Below are positions 45,343 through 56,200 of a stretch of DNA of 64,000 bases, piece by piece. Below the pieces are notes generated by a model that was not told the DNA's origin, searched no databases, and saw nothing but the letters and a program-made list of their open reading frames with translations. How positions within the stretch are numbered: the first letter of the stretch is position 1; every line of letters starts with the position of its first letter. The stretch covers positions 8,884,893 to 8,948,892 of the forward strand of contig NC_014623.1 of assembly GCF_000165485.1 (NCBI RefSeq). Direction: 5' to 3'. This DNA is from Stigmatella aurantiaca DW4/3-1. GTDB lineage: Bacteria > Myxococcota > Myxococcia > Myxococcales > Myxococcaceae. The position numbers and the translations under genes are program-made.

Positions 45343-46062
45343 TCAGAGGTAGGTGGCGGCCAGACGAAGGGCCTGGGCGGCCTCGGCGCCCGAGGCGAGC
45401 TTTTCATGCGAGACGATGAGCCGCACCAGCCCTGGCAGGGCCGCGTAGCGCTCCAGGTCCGCGCGCAGCGCCTTGGCATCCTTGACGAGGGCCAGCTTCG
45501 CGAGGCGGGAGACCCTCGGCCCCGGCGCGGAGCCCATCAGCGTGGTGAAGAGGAAGCCCAGCACGTCGCGCTTGCGATCCATGTTGAACACCGCGTCGTT
45601 CAACACGACCGTGGTGCCATCCTTGGACCGCACGAGCATCGCCCCTTCCGCCTCCTTCACCCCGTGCAGCATCTCCAGCCGCACGTCCTCGCCTTGGGGA
45701 AAGTCCTCGTAGACGCCATCCACGGGCACCTTCTCCTCCACCTCGCGGCGTCCTCCCGAGGGCGCGAAGACCCGGAGCGAGGGGTAGCGCTGCTTGTATG
45801 CGGGCGCATCGAGCCGGTGGAGCTTGTTCGGCACGATGAGGACCGCCAACGGCCCGAGCGCTTCCAGCTCGCGCTGGACCGGCTCCTCCATGGCGATGCC
45901 GTTGTGGATGACCAATGAGCCATCGTCCCGGCGCGCGACCGTCATCACGCGCTTGAGGGACATGCGCGGCAGGGAGCCCTCCACCCTCCAGAGGTTCTCC
46001 GAAAGCTGCTCGAGCGGGCCGTGAGGCAAGACATTCCAGGTGGGCGTGGGCTTCGTGGACAT
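45343..46062 (-). CDS. DUF4336-like protein, metallo-beta-lactamase-fold relative
   Basis: 239 residues. The patterns LIVPNKLHRLDAPAYKQRYP and EMLHGVKEAEGAMLVRSKDGTTVVLND are those of DUF4336, a family related to metallo-beta-lactamase-fold hydrolases. The classical HxHxDH metal site is missing; only isolated His (H86-like NKLH) remain, so catalysis is doubtful. A TATACA box directly upstream of the ATG at 46062 suggests a short-leader transcript. It lies 39 bases after the kinase-PilZ gene and 25 bases before the GTPase gene. Function unknown. Confidence 0.65.
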   Translation of the reverse strand: MSTKPTPTWNVLPHGPLEQLSENLWRVEGSLPRMSLKRVMTVARRDDGSLVIHNGIAMEEPVQRELEALGPLAVLIVPNKLHRLDAPAYKQRYPSLRVFAPSGGRREVEEKVPVDGVYEDFPQGEDVRLEMLHGVKEAEGAMLVRSKDGTTVVLNDAVFNMDRKRDVLGFLFTTLMGSAPGPRVSRLAKLALVKDAKALRADLERYAALPGLVRLIVSHEKLASGAEAAQALRLAATYL

Positions 46063-46101
46063 GCCCTCTGTATAGCAATGCCCACGGGCGCTGGCGCCTG
46101 C

Positions 46102-47970
46102 CTACATCGCCACCGCGGGCACCACTGTCGTCACCGCGCGCACCTGGCGCTGGAGCGTCCAGTAGTGGCGCTGGAAGGGCAGGTTGAGCGGGTCCAGCGC
46201 CAAGGCCTTGGCATAGCAGTCGATGGCGGGGCGCAAGGCGTTCTGGGTTTCCAGTTGCCGGGCCCTCACCAGGAACGTGCGCGACTTCTCCTCCGCGCCG
46301 GGCCGGGCCGTGAGGTAGGCACGGCGCAGGGGCTCGACGGCATCCTGCGACACGCCGGCAGCCAAACACCGGGCAATGCCGTGGGTGTTCCCCCGAGTAG
46401 CATCGAACCCCACGCGCGACAGGGGATCTCCCAGCGTGCGCCGCGCCGCATCCACGCGAGCGCCCAGCGTCATCAACTCCTTGCGCTGACCCGCGGGCAG
46501 CGGGCGCTGCCGGAAGGCGTCCAGCTTGCGCAGTGCCGTCTCCGCGCGCTGGCGCACCTCATCGAAGCTGGCCGAAGGCGCCAGACCGAGCAGGACATAG
46601 GGGTCATGCATCAGCGCGGCGGTGCGTGACAGCAGTTGGGCCAGCTCCGGGTCCACCGGGGGCTCCGCGGGGGGAGCCCCCACGGAGGGGGCCGCGGTCC
46701 GGGGAAGCACCTGGGCGATCATCTGGCGAAGCGGTTCCGAGGGCTCGGCGAAGCGGACGGAGAAACCCGCGGCGATGCCCAGGATGCGGGCCTCGTCCGT
46801 GGACACGTGGCGCACCACGTCCGCGATGCACAGGAGTGCCTTCCCCTGGAAGGTGAGCTCCATCGGGAGCCGGGACGCACGCGCCGGCAACGGGCCGTCG
46901 TAGGCGATGAAGAGCCCATCGGGCCGCACCTCTTGGACGTTCACAGTGCGCGTCCCCGGCCCTCCCAATCCCCTCACCCGGACTTGCAGGCTCGCGGTGG
47001 CAGGGGCCTCGGGCGCGGCCTCACGCACCGGCGTGGCCTCACGCACCGGCGCCTTGGGAGCCGCCTCGAGCAGCGCGGCGCGGAAGGCCTGGGCGCTCTG
47101 AAAGCGATCTTCGGGGCGCCGGGCAATGGCGCGCATCAGCACCTCGGAGAGGGCCCTGGGCACCCGGGCATCGACGACATGCGGAGGCAAGGGCTGGACT
47201 TCCGGCTGGCCGAGAAGGACTTCGCCCATCCGCCCACCACCGAAGGGCAGGCGGCCCGTGACGAGCCGGTACCCCACCACCCCCAGCGAGTACACGTCCA
47301 TGCGGGTATCGGCCGCGGTGGTCTCCCACTGCTCTGGAGCCATGTAGGCGGGAGAACCCAGCGCCATGCCCGCGTTCAGCTCCTCTTGGGAGAAGCTGGC
47401 CGCCAGGACGCTGACCATGCCGAAGTCGAGCACCTTCACCCGCGGCTCGCCCTCGGGAGGCCGGGTCAGCACGAGATTGTCCGGCTTGAGGTCCCGGTGC
47501 ACGACGCCACGGGCGTGCGCGACCTCCAGCCCTTCGAGCACCTGGCCCAGCATCCACACCACCTCCGAGGAAGGCAGCGGCAGCGGCAGCGACGAGAAGG
47601 GCTCGCCCGAAACGTACTCCATGAGCAGGCTGGGCAGGCCCCCGGGCCCCGGACGCGCGTCGAGAATCCGGGGCACGCTGGGGTGCACCACGCGGGAAGC
47701 CACATGGGCCTCCACATAGAAGCGGTCCTTCACGGCGGCGTTGGAGGCCAGGTGCGGGTGAAGCACCTTCAGGGCGAACTCCGCCCCGGTGGACATGTGC
47801 TGGGCGAGGTACACGGTCCCGGTCGCCCCCGAGCCCAACTGCTTCTGCAAAACGAGCGGCCCGTGCAACAACCCACCCTGGGCCTTCCCCTCCTCCGGCC
47901 GAGTCGACCCCGGAAGAGACGGGCAGACCGTCCGGATCGGATGTTCAATCTGACACCGAGCGCATCCCAT
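46102..47970 (-). CDS. Ser/Thr protein kinase fused to PilZ-like and J-like domains
   Basis: 622 residues from the ATG at 47970. C3xxC6 with H10 and C16 form a possible small zinc site. The kinase domain spans about 38-300: glycine loop GSGATGTVYLA, K68, HRDLKPDN at 158-165, DFG at 182-184 and APEQW. Residues about 326-420 are PilZ-like (TVNVQEVRPDGLFIAYDGPLP, FSVRFAEP). About 455-525 recall a J-type helical domain (DPYVLLGLAPSASFDEVRQRAETALRKL). PilZ modules can bind cyclic-di-GMP, so kinase output may be coupled to it; the RxxxR motif is not obvious. The J-like assignment is tentative. Confidence 0.85.
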   Translation of the reverse strand: MGCARCQIEHPIRTVCPSLPGSTRPEEGKAQGGLLHGPLVLQKQLGSGATGTVYLAQHMSTGAEFALKVLHPHLASNAAVKDRFYVEAHVASRVVHPSVPRILDARPGPGGLPSLLMEYVSGEPFSSLPLPLPSSEVVWMLGQVLEGLEVAHARGVVHRDLKPDNLVLTRPPEGEPRVKVLDFGMVSVLAASFSQEELNAGMALGSPAYMAPEQWETTAADTRMDVYSLGVVGYRLVTGRLPFGGGRMGEVLLGQPEVQPLPPHVVDARVPRALSEVLMRAIARRPEDRFQSAQAFRAALLEAAPKAPVREATPVREAAPEAPATASLQVRVRGLGGPGTRTVNVQEVRPDGLFIAYDGPLPARASRLPMELTFQGKALLCIADVVRHVSTDEARILGIAAGFSVRFAEPSEPLRQMIAQVLPRTAAPSVGAPPAEPPVDPELAQLLSRTAALMHDPYVLLGLAPSASFDEVRQRAETALRKLDAFRQRPLPAGQRKELMTLGARVDAARRTLGDPLSRVGFDATRGNTHGIARCLAAGVSQDAVEPLRRAYLTARPGAEEKSRTFLVRARQLETQNALRPAIDCYAKALALDPLNLPFQRHYWTLQRQVRAVTTVVPAVAM

Positions 47971-48188
47971 CGACGCCACCCCATTCAAAGTCCCGCCACC
48001 ACGGCTTGGAGGGGGGCAGTGCAACCTTCGTGCAGGAGGTCCACCGTTCACGGGTGGACACACCAACCGCACGAAGAGACGAGGGTGGGCAAAAAGGAGC
48101 GTCCGCCGGGGGTGTCATTTTTTCCGCCCCCCCCCGGCAAACTTTTCTTTCCACGCGCCCCCCGGCAAGGGGGGGCACGGGCGCTCCG

Positions 48189-48863
48189 CTACCGCTTGCG
48201 CGCGTTGGCGGCCCGCTGGATCGGGGTGAGCTTCTGCCGCTCTTCCTCGCCGCGCATCCATGCCTTCATCGCGGGGACCACCTGCTTGGTCCACGCCTTG
48301 CCTGCCCGCACCACGAGGAAGGCCTCCACCAGGGCATTCACCAGGGCGGAGAGCTGCTCGGTGAGCGCAAGCCGCTCGGCGAGCTGGGAGTCATCGTCCT
48401 CGCTCATCAAGGCCGGGAGCTTGGCGGCGCGGATGTCGAGGAACTCCGCGTCGAGGGAGACCTCGAAGGCCCGCTCCCCGTGGGTGAGCAGCATGCGCGC
48501 CTGGTGCACGAGCAGCCCCTTGTCCAGGGCCCGCTTCACCTGCTCCGAGTAGGGCGCCATGGCCCCCTTGGCGGACAGCTCGTTCACCTCGCCGCTCACG
48601 CCCTTGAGCACGATGCGCCCCACCAAGAGCACCGTCAGCCCCACCTTCTCGTACTCCGTCACCGGCTCGCCCGATTCGGAGTTCCACAGCAACCAGGTGA
48701 GAAACTCGCGTCCCAGGTAAGTCCGGCCGCGCAGCAGGGCTTCCCGCGCCTTGCCCCGCTCGACTTCGGCCGCGTCCTGCTTCTCCTCGGTGGCGGCGCC
48801 GTCGATGCCCACATCGCCGCGCATGAAGGCCGCCTCGGCCCGTGCCTCTTCACGCCTCCCCAT
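48189..48863 (-). CDS. Hypothetical protein, possible C-terminal half of a split RdgC
   Basis: 224 residues, with GGAGGTGA five bases before the ATG at 48863. It overlaps the stop of the upstream RdgC-like gene by 14 bases. The segment GLLVHQARMLLTHGERAFEVSLDAEFLDIRAAKLPALM followed by QLSALVNALVEAFL matches, by pattern, the C-terminal portion of RdgC: a lysine/arginine-rich strand pair and a final helix near the dimer ring. Charged N-terminus, no signal peptide. If correct, RdgC activity is reconstituted from two chains. This needs a profile search; otherwise the protein is simply a partner of RdgC. Confidence 0.6.
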   Translation of the reverse strand: MGRREEARAEAAFMRGDVGIDGAATEEKQDAAEVERGKAREALLRGRTYLGREFLTWLLWNSESGEPVTEYEKVGLTVLLVGRIVLKGVSGEVNELSAKGAMAPYSEQVKRALDKGLLVHQARMLLTHGERAFEVSLDAEFLDIRAAKLPALMSEDDDSQLAERLALTEQLSALVNALVEAFLVVRAGKAWTKQVVPAMKAWMRGEEERQKLTPIQRAANARKR

Positions 48864-49488
48864 GGCTCACCTCCGCGGACAGCTCCACGCCCAGCAGTTC
48901 CGCGGTGGGCCCCAGCGAGGCCTCCGCGAGGCCGTTCCGCTCCGCCATCGCCGCGGGCACCAGCGGCAGCAGCTTCACCTTGAAGGCCGTCTCCACCGCG
49001 TTCATCACCTCTTCCACCGCCGTGCGCGAGGCGGCCCAGATTTGCAGCTGCCGGGCCTCCACGTTCCAGCTCAGGTCATGCACCTTGGTGCCCGGCACGG
49101 CGCGGTTGCGCAGCATCTGCCGCAGCGAGGCGCGTCCCTCGGCCTTCTCCGAGCGGCCAGGGGGCCGGCCCTTCTCCTTCTCGAACGCGGCGGCCCACTT
49201 GTTCAGCTCGGCGCGCAGCACGGGGCCGGGCACCTTGAGCGTGTCGACGCGGTAGGCGAACAGCGCGTACTCCCCATAGGAGATGCTGCCGGAGGAGAAG
49301 TCGGTCCCCTCGGTGTTCTCCAGTTCGACGAAGCCGGAGGCACGCTCCTCCTCGCTCTTGCGGTCAATGGGTTCGAAGGCACGGGCCTTGAGCGCTTTGA
49401 CGAGCCAGCGCTTCAGGTCCGCGGGGGCATCCTCGGCAGGCTCGACGAGGAAGCGCGAGAAGGTCACAGCTCCACGCAGGACGGGCAT
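48850..49488 (-). CDS. rdgC: RdgC family recombination-associated protein (N-terminal part)
   Basis: 212 residues from the ATG at 49488 (MPVLRGAVTFSRFLVEP), chosen because the family begins this way; no good ribosome site is visible and a TTG 13 codons earlier is possible. RdgC proteins form DNA-encircling rings that limit RecA. Segments matching E. coli RdgC by pattern: ALFAYRVDTLKVPGPVLRAEL, KGRPPGRSEKAEGRASLRQML and VEARQLQIWAASRTAVEEVMNAVE. It is shorter than the 300-residue E. coli protein because the C-terminal part lies in the next, overlapping gene. Confidence 0.8.
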   Translation of the reverse strand: MPVLRGAVTFSRFLVEPAEDAPADLKRWLVKALKARAFEPIDRKSEEERASGFVELENTEGTDFSSGSISYGEYALFAYRVDTLKVPGPVLRAELNKWAAAFEKEKGRPPGRSEKAEGRASLRQMLRNRAVPGTKVHDLSWNVEARQLQIWAASRTAVEEVMNAVETAFKVKLLPLVPAAMAERNGLAEASLGPTAELLGVELSAEVSHGEA

Positions 49489-49565
49489 GAGGCGCGGCAG
49501 GATGAGGAGGGCGAACGCCCCCGTCAAGCCACACGGAGTACGCCCGCGGCTCGCTCCAGCCCCTC

Positions 49566-49608
49566 CAAAAAGAATCGGGAAGGAGCCACCCCCGTAGCTC
49601 CTTCCCGA
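49566..49608 (-). terminator. Rho-independent terminator
   Basis: TCGGGAAGGAGC pairs perfectly (12 base pairs) with GCTCCTTCCCGA around a 10-base loop; on the minus strand TTCTTTTT follows directly. The best terminator in the window. Confidence 0.85.
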
Positions 49609-49730
49609 CAGACCACCCCGTTGCTTCCCCGCTTCACCTCTCTGCTTCCGTCCCGCCCAACCCCCGCCTCACCGTCCCACCCGACCGCCCCAACCCCGCC
49701 CCGACCGTCCGACCCCGCGTGCTTCTTGCG
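49566..49730 (-). ncRNA. Candidate sigma-54-dependent small RNA, about 165 nt
   Basis: A near-perfect sigma-54 promoter at 49741-49756 and a strong terminator at 49566-49608 frame a G-rich stretch with no coding potential on the minus strand. Predicted start about 49730. The sigma-54-dependent developmental sRNA Pxr of Myxococcus is an obvious comparator, but I cannot verify sequence identity from memory. Confidence 0.45.
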
Positions 49731-49740
49731 GATGAGCATT

Positions 49741-49756
49741 AGCATCCCGCGTGCCA
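49741..49756 (-). promoter_or_regulatory. Sigma-54 promoter (TGGCAC-N5-ATGCT)
   Basis: Minus-strand CTGGCACGCGGGATGCT matches the -24/-12 consensus TGGCAC-N5-TTGCW in all but one base, with the required GG-N10-GC spacing. Confidence 0.7.
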
Positions 49757-49990
49757 GCACCTCCGCAGGGCATACCCTCAGTTATTTCAAGAACTTACCC
49801 CCAAAGGCCAGGGCAGCATGCTCCGGAGGGAAGTAAGACTTACCGCCTCCTCACACTGCTTGGCGCCGCAGGGAGGGGAACGCGGGGCCGTTGCCTGACA
49901 GCAGGCCCGGGAAGCGTGCATCCCATGACTCGAAAGACGGGAGGGGAGCGCCGAGGAGAGAAGCCGAGAGGACGGCACAGCCCACGGCAC

Positions 49991-50278
49991 TCAGGACACA
50001 GAGAAGTTGAGATAGAAAAAAATGAGGCCGAGGGAGAGCACGAACAGGGCGAGTCCCACATTGGACCGATGCCTGACCGCCGCATAGAGGCTCACAAGCG
50101 CCGCCACGTTGGCGATTCGAAAGTACTGCACTGCCCACTGGAACAGCGCCCCTTTTTTAGGCGAGGAGACGAGGCTCACGAAGACCATGTAGAAGACCAC
50201 GGAAGTGAACAGCCCCCCCCAGGCAATCAGGACGCTGAGCGGCTGAGACCACCGAGGCTTGGGTCTTCCATGAACCAC
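49991..50278 (-). CDS. Small three-helix membrane protein, putative immunity protein for the RHS toxin
   Basis: 95 residues from a GTG at 50278 with a perfect AGGAGGTGA site four bases upstream; that site contains the stop codon of the RHS gene. Three membrane helices: about 12-36 (LIAWGGLFTSVVFYMVFVSLV), 49-66 (YFRIANVAALVSLYAAV) and 71-92 (NVGLALFVLSLGLIFFYLNF). It has no recognised family. Its position directly behind a polymorphic RHS toxin and its coupling to it argue for an immunity role in the inner membrane. This is inferred from context. Confidence 0.75.
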   Translation of the reverse strand: MVHGRPKPRWSQPLSVLIAWGGLFTSVVFYMVFVSLVSSPKKGALFQWAVQYFRIANVAALVSLYAAVRHRSNVGLALFVLSLGLIFFYLNFSVS

Positions 50279-50281
50279 GAC

Positions 50282-53200
50282 TCACCTCCTGACCGCGTTC
50301 CATCCAATCTGACCTGCTTCCTCCGCCGAGCACTGACTCGCCTGAGTGCTCACCCCACAGTAGCTGGGCGTATCAAGCGTCTTCAACGATACCTGATGGG
50401 ACAGTTCGTGCATGACCGTCTCGGCCAGTTGGCGCTTCTGGGTTCCGGGAGGACCTGCTGGAGGCAGGTCAAAAAGCGTTTCACGGCAGAGCGTCGTTTC
50501 TTGGACATACCAATTTGTATACGCTTTGACATCCCTCGCTTTGCACCACCAATCACTCTTGGGCGCGTGAATTCTGTACTCGTCATCGTTGGCAAGTGGG
50601 TCCTCGCCAAAGCAGGCCATGAACCAATCGTGCACCGCCTGGCTAGACCTCAAATCCCAGAGAACATCCTGAAGAATATTCCACCAGTCGTTGCGGTCGG
50701 CAGTCCCGACCACGCGCCGTCCGTCAGGGTCCGTAAAGTGAAGCGGGTTGTTGAGTCCGTACGCGTACGCATATACCCCGGCCCCCTCTTGCGTTTGGCC
50801 CTTGACCCACTTCGGATCCGCCAAGAGCGGCTCCGGCTGCAGATACCTGCCAATGCTTGGATCGTAGTACCGGTTCCAGTTCTCAAGGAGGTCCGTCTCC
50901 TCATCATGATACTGGCCCGGGAAGCGCAGCGGCGTCCAGAACGGCTGGGCTCCTGTCTGAAACCGCCGATACTCGTAGCCCGCCACGGTCACACCTTCGT
51001 AGTTGCACGTCATGGTGCAATCCAGCGTTCCATTCGCCCCCGGGCAGCAGTTCCCCGCGTTGGAGTTGAAGTGTACCGCGACGCGGCCATTCGACGGCTG
51101 CATCCACGCCGACCAGAAGGGCGCGTTCGAGCGGCCTCCGATAGGCCCCCCCACGGGGGTATTCGTGCTGTCCATCTTGACTTGGGCATAATCCACAGGC
51201 CCGCTGGCCGAGGCCTCTGTATCGACCATCCCGAACAGCACCCTCATCCGGACAACCGTATTGGGCAGTGACGAGGTTGCAGGAGTCCCTCCCACGGGCT
51301 GAGAAAACGCAACAATCGAGGCGTTCACCTGATTGTGTCCGTAGGAACTGCTTCCACTCGGATGAGCCGTCTCCTTGATGGACCCAAACCGGTTGATCTG
51401 CCCGAAACCGTTGTAGTCCGCGATGCCTGCCACCTTGCGCGAGGCATCCAGCATCAGCACAGGCTTGCCCACGTGGTCGGTGATGGGGAAATAGACACCG
51501 CAGGCCGCACTCTCCCCATTCCTCGCGCAATCGCTCGAAGCATCCGGCTCACGAACCCATCCCGTGCTGAACCGGCCGCGAATGAGGCTCACGGGCCGCC
51601 CTCCCAACCAGATGTAATCATCCTCGACGTAGAACCCAGCGGAGGGAATGATGGCGTTATTCCCTTGATCAGTGAGCAGTTGGTGGCTTGAGTCATAGAA
51701 AAACTCATCCATGGCTCCAGATGGGTATACCTTGAGGCGCCTCCGGCCGAGCGCATCATAGAAGTAGTTGTAACTCACTCCCCCTACGGACACTGCTTTG
51801 AACACAGAATCCGTCGCCACGGACTCATTGGGTCCATAGGCGAACTCGAGCCAACTGTGAGCCGCCGATTCCGACTTGAGTCTATTCTTCCGCTTCTCGA
51901 CAGCTCTGCCATCCGCGTCATAGACAAACTCAGCCTCTGTCCCCGGATAGTTCCTGACATTCCAGGACAGCAACCGGTCCATACCTGGCGAAGGCGCGTA
52001 AACAAAATCTGAGTTCCCATTGCCATCCGAAATGAAATTGGTTCGATTGCCGCGGAAATCATAATCGAACCCCTGAGAGCTGAGAGCCCCCTGAGCCGAG
52101 CTCGGCGTCACGCTGAGCAACTGAATATCCCTGCCGTAAGAGTAGTTCACCTTTCGGGCAAGGCCTGTCGCTCCCAGGAGGCACGTGTAATCAGCGGCAA
52201 CGTGCCCAGCCTTCCACCAATAAGACCGATGGAAAATATCCCCCGGGCCTGCACCAAGCGCCAAGGCACCACTCGAAACGCGCAGGCTGCGCAACCTGCC
52301 CGAAAAGTCACTTGAGGCGGTTGACGGCGGGGCCACGGGACAAGAAGACAATCCGGTTGCGGATGACGCGTCATCCCCCAGGGCGTATTCGACCGAACTC
52401 ACATTGGAAGCCCCTGGGTGATGGAGTTGGTACCCTCGCAACCCTGAATAGGGCTCCCACGCCACACCGCTCAAGAGACGCTCCACCCGCCATGACGCCC
52501 CATCGTACAGGCTCACGTCAACGGCACTGATCCTATCGGCCGCGGCACCCGAGGCATACACATAGGTCACCGTGCGCCCATGAGGATAGACGATCTGGGC
52601 GAGGCCCCCATTGGGCGTATAGGAATACGCCGTATGGGGCGTGCTCTGGAGCCCCCCACCGCAGGCCACCGTTCCCGCGCGCAGACGAATCTCTCCCACC
52701 AGCCGCCCCACTTCATCGTACTGGAACCAGGTGCGCCCGAATGAGTCGTCTCTGAAACGCAGCCGGCCTCGCGTATGGAGCGGCTGCGGGCAGGAGCTGT
52801 CAGGGGACTCGTCCTGACCATACCCCAGACGGTACAACACCTGCTGTCCCGGCGTCGGGGATGTGTATTTCCTGGAGGCCGACCGCATCCGGCCCATCGA
52901 ATCGTAGGCATAAGCGAGGTGCTCACCCCTCAGACGCATCTCCTGCGTCTCACGAACGATGACCTCCCCACGGGCGCCGTAGGCGTAACGAACGGGGCCT
53001 TCCGTATCGGGGAGTTGCACTTCCACCACCTGCCCGAAGTCGTCATGGACGTACACATTGGCTGGCATGGCGCAGCTTTGACACGCCGTGTTTCCCGGGC
53101 AGCCTTGTTTGATGCTCGCCACGTTTCCCTGACCGTCATACGTCACGCAGGTCCGGTTGCGGCCAGAATAGGAAGGCCCATCCGCCTGAATGAGCCGGTT

Positions 53201-56200
53201 CGCCCGATCGTACAGGAAGGAAGAGCAAGCGCTCGATGCCGCAGTCCCTGCCGGGTTGGGCCCTCCGCACCAAGCGGAAGGGGCGTGGAAAGGGTCTCCC
53301 AGCCCGATCAAGTTGTCCGCTCCGTCAAAAAGACGGACCGACGCATTGGAGGACCATGACGAAGCACCTGCTGGCTTCTCACCTTCTTGGCTCCAAGCGG
53401 GCCTTTGATGCGCATCGGCGGCGAACTTGACCACCCGCCGGGTCTCCGCTCCGGCAGCACCCCAGCTCAGATACCGCTCTTCCTTCACCGTCCCGTCAGC
53501 CCAGTAGGCGTATGCCACTTTCTCGGTCCATACCGCGCCATCGGCCGATGCGGCCTTGGCCTTCCATTGCAGTTGCTCAGAGGGCTCCCCCCCGGTGCAT
53601 GCCTGCGTTGGCGTCGCTTTGCGGTAGCAGAAGACCTCGTGGTTTCCCTCCGGATGCCGGATCCAGCTGAGCCGACCCTGGTCGTACCCGTACGAGGTGG
53701 GGGGCTGCGAACCCACCGTCCTCGTCAGCAGGCGCTGTTCCTGATAGGCCGCTTGCGTGACGACGCCATTGGCATCGACGCTCGATGTCACATTGCCCCA
53801 CGCATCGTACTCCTGGAACGTGGTGACATCCGGTGCCGCCGCCAATGAGGCGTAGACGGAGACCGACTTCAAGCGGTTGCGCCGTGGACCCGTCTCTGTC
53901 TCGGGCCAATAGTGGTACTGAGTCAGCGGGTACTCGCCCGGAAGGCAATCGGTCGCCTGTCCATTCGCGACGAAGCAGGGGCCATGGGCTTCCAGAGTGC
54001 GGTTGAACGGGTCCGGCGCTGTTTCGCCCAAAGCCACCCGGGACGTGAAGAAGAACGTGCCGGCGAAACGATGCTCCACCGTCCAGGAGCCGTTCTCCTG
54101 ACGGACGCGTGTCCAGCCCGATTGGATGACGGCCTTCTTCCGTGTGGTTCCTGGCTCGTAGAGGGAGGATGTCTTGGTGCGCTCGCCCACTGGGCCCAGA
54201 ACAGTTTCCCGCTCCTGGGTGGCCAGGAGCTGCTCTCCATGAGGGCCATAGGTGTAGGTAAAGAACTCGGTCTCCAGCGCTCCCGCGCCGTTCTTGTCCG
54301 TCGCGCCCTTCTGGTTCGACGTCATTTCCAGGGGCGAGCGCACCATTCCGTTCTCCTGGGCATACCCGTACACTTCCCAGTTGTTGCGCTTGTCCTTGCG
54401 TGCCTGCTCATACCCCGGTGAGTTCCCTGTCGAGCACGCCCATTCATGCTGCACGGTGCCTGCCGAGCAGGCGTAGTTGTACGCACCGCAGCTGTCCGTG
54501 GTCCTGTACAGGCGGGGCTCCAGCGTCTGTCCAAAGTTCGAGAGGGTCTCGAAGGAGCGTGTGAGGTGGACCGCCACTTCGGAACCATCGCCTCGCCCAC
54601 TTTGCGTGTTCGTGGCCGTGCGCTTCGACGGAAGGGCACCGCAGCAGTTGGAGCCCGGTTGGCATGCCGTCACCAACACCTCCGGCTCGAAGTGCCACGC
54701 CTCGCCCCCTCCTTGAGCCAGCGAGACCTGTCCGTTCACACCGTACTCGTGGCGCACGATGCGGCCGCGGCTCGACGATTGCTGGTAGGCGCCCGCCAGG
54801 TACTCATAGGTTTCCGAGCGGTCTGCCCACGCAGCGGAAGCGAGGCGTCCTGGACGATCCTCGCCTCCTTGCGTCGCATACGCGTAGGTGACGACCGGGA
54901 CGGAGGATGTCCCCGATTCCTGGGGCACCCGGAGGGAAACGCCGCCCAGGACGCACTCGACCTGGCCTCCGGCTTTTTCCAGGGCGCGATAGCTCAGCAG
55001 GAGGTGCGAATCCGGACTGACGATCTCCGCGAGATACGGTACCCCACTGCCCCCCCCCGCAGCGCCCACCGGGCACCGGCTGTCTCCGGGCGGTGCGTAG
55101 TGCAGCGTCTCGACCGTGCCTCCCGAGGGCGAGAGAATCCGGCTGAGAAAGTAGCGATCGACTCCGCCCGAACCTGGGGCAAAGGGTGCCTCGAAGAGAA
55201 GCTGCTCGCCCGTGGCGGTCACCAGAATGAAACCGGACGCCGTCCGAGACAGACGCTCTGGAATGCTCTTGTTTCCATATCCGGGGCTCGCCTGGCACGC
55301 CGTTCCCGCACACGCTTCGAAACGAAGAAGCCGTCCCTCTCGATCCCGGACGCTCCAGCGGCCCCCTTTCATCACCACGACGCTCAGGTGATTGTGCCAC
55401 CACTCGACGCTGTCCGCTTGAGCAGGACTCGACCCAAAGGGCTTGGGCGCGCCCGCGAGCGGCCCATCATGGAGCCACTCCAAAGGATTTGAACTGTAGT
55501 TTCGGATGAACTGAAGCGGCGCCACCGTGCCAGGAATACTGACATCCACCACCCGCTCCAAGCTGTTGCCTTGAGCGGTATTGACAGGGTCTCCCGCGGC
55601 GATCGGATTGCAACTGCACTCCTCGCCACGGCAGGAGATGGGCGTTCCCCCTTCTGGCTCAACGAATGGGCAGTCTTCGTCCACCTGTCCGTCACAGTTC
55701 TCGTCGATCCCGTTGTTGCACGTCTCCGGATACTCGCCCGGCATGGGCGCCCCCACGCAGCGCGTGCCCATCTCCGGCGAGCAGAACCCGCCCCCAGAGG
55801 GAAAAGAGATGTCCGGATGGTCGTTCTTGAAGACGCACGTTCCCCCTTGTGAGCACAGCCCAGGGCCATTCGCACACGGCGATGGCTGGGAGCCTCCTTT
55901 GACCTCACAGGGAAAGCCAGCGTTGCCCGGACACGAAGTAGCGGCCCCCATGGTCACTTCACCCGGTTCCGTGTTCGCGCACGAAAATCCCGAGTAGCAA
56001 CACTGGTAGTTCCCTGCTGGCGCGTCCTTGCCAATGGCTTGCAATTGGCAGGATTGACCGCTCCCGCAGCAGGACATCTGACAGGACGCATCTCCTCCAC
56101 AGGAGCAAATCACCTCGCGGACACCCATACAGAAGGAAATGCGGCCGCAGGCCTCTGGGAGCGCCGTGCCAGCAACAGGTGCCGCCGATGGCAGCGAACA

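Larger units (their letters stand above)
49489..49990. other. Gene-free region between the rdgC pair and the RHS immunity gene, with candidate sRNA
   Basis: About 500 bases with no convincing protein gene. It holds a sigma-54 promoter, a Rho-independent terminator and, further upstream, an inverted repeat GTAAG-A-CTTAC at 49832-49842. The rest (49757-49990) shows nothing I can name. Confidence 0.6.

Noticed and set aside
48158-48175. CCCCCC-GGCAA-GGGGGGG hairpin as terminator of the rdgC pair
   Set aside because: Short stem, no U-tract on either strand, and located in a G/C homopolymer-rich stretch that can pair by chance.
49524-49760. 78-codon minus-strand frame before rdgC
   Set aside because: It runs through the strong terminator at 49566-49608 and has low-complexity Gly/Arg content.
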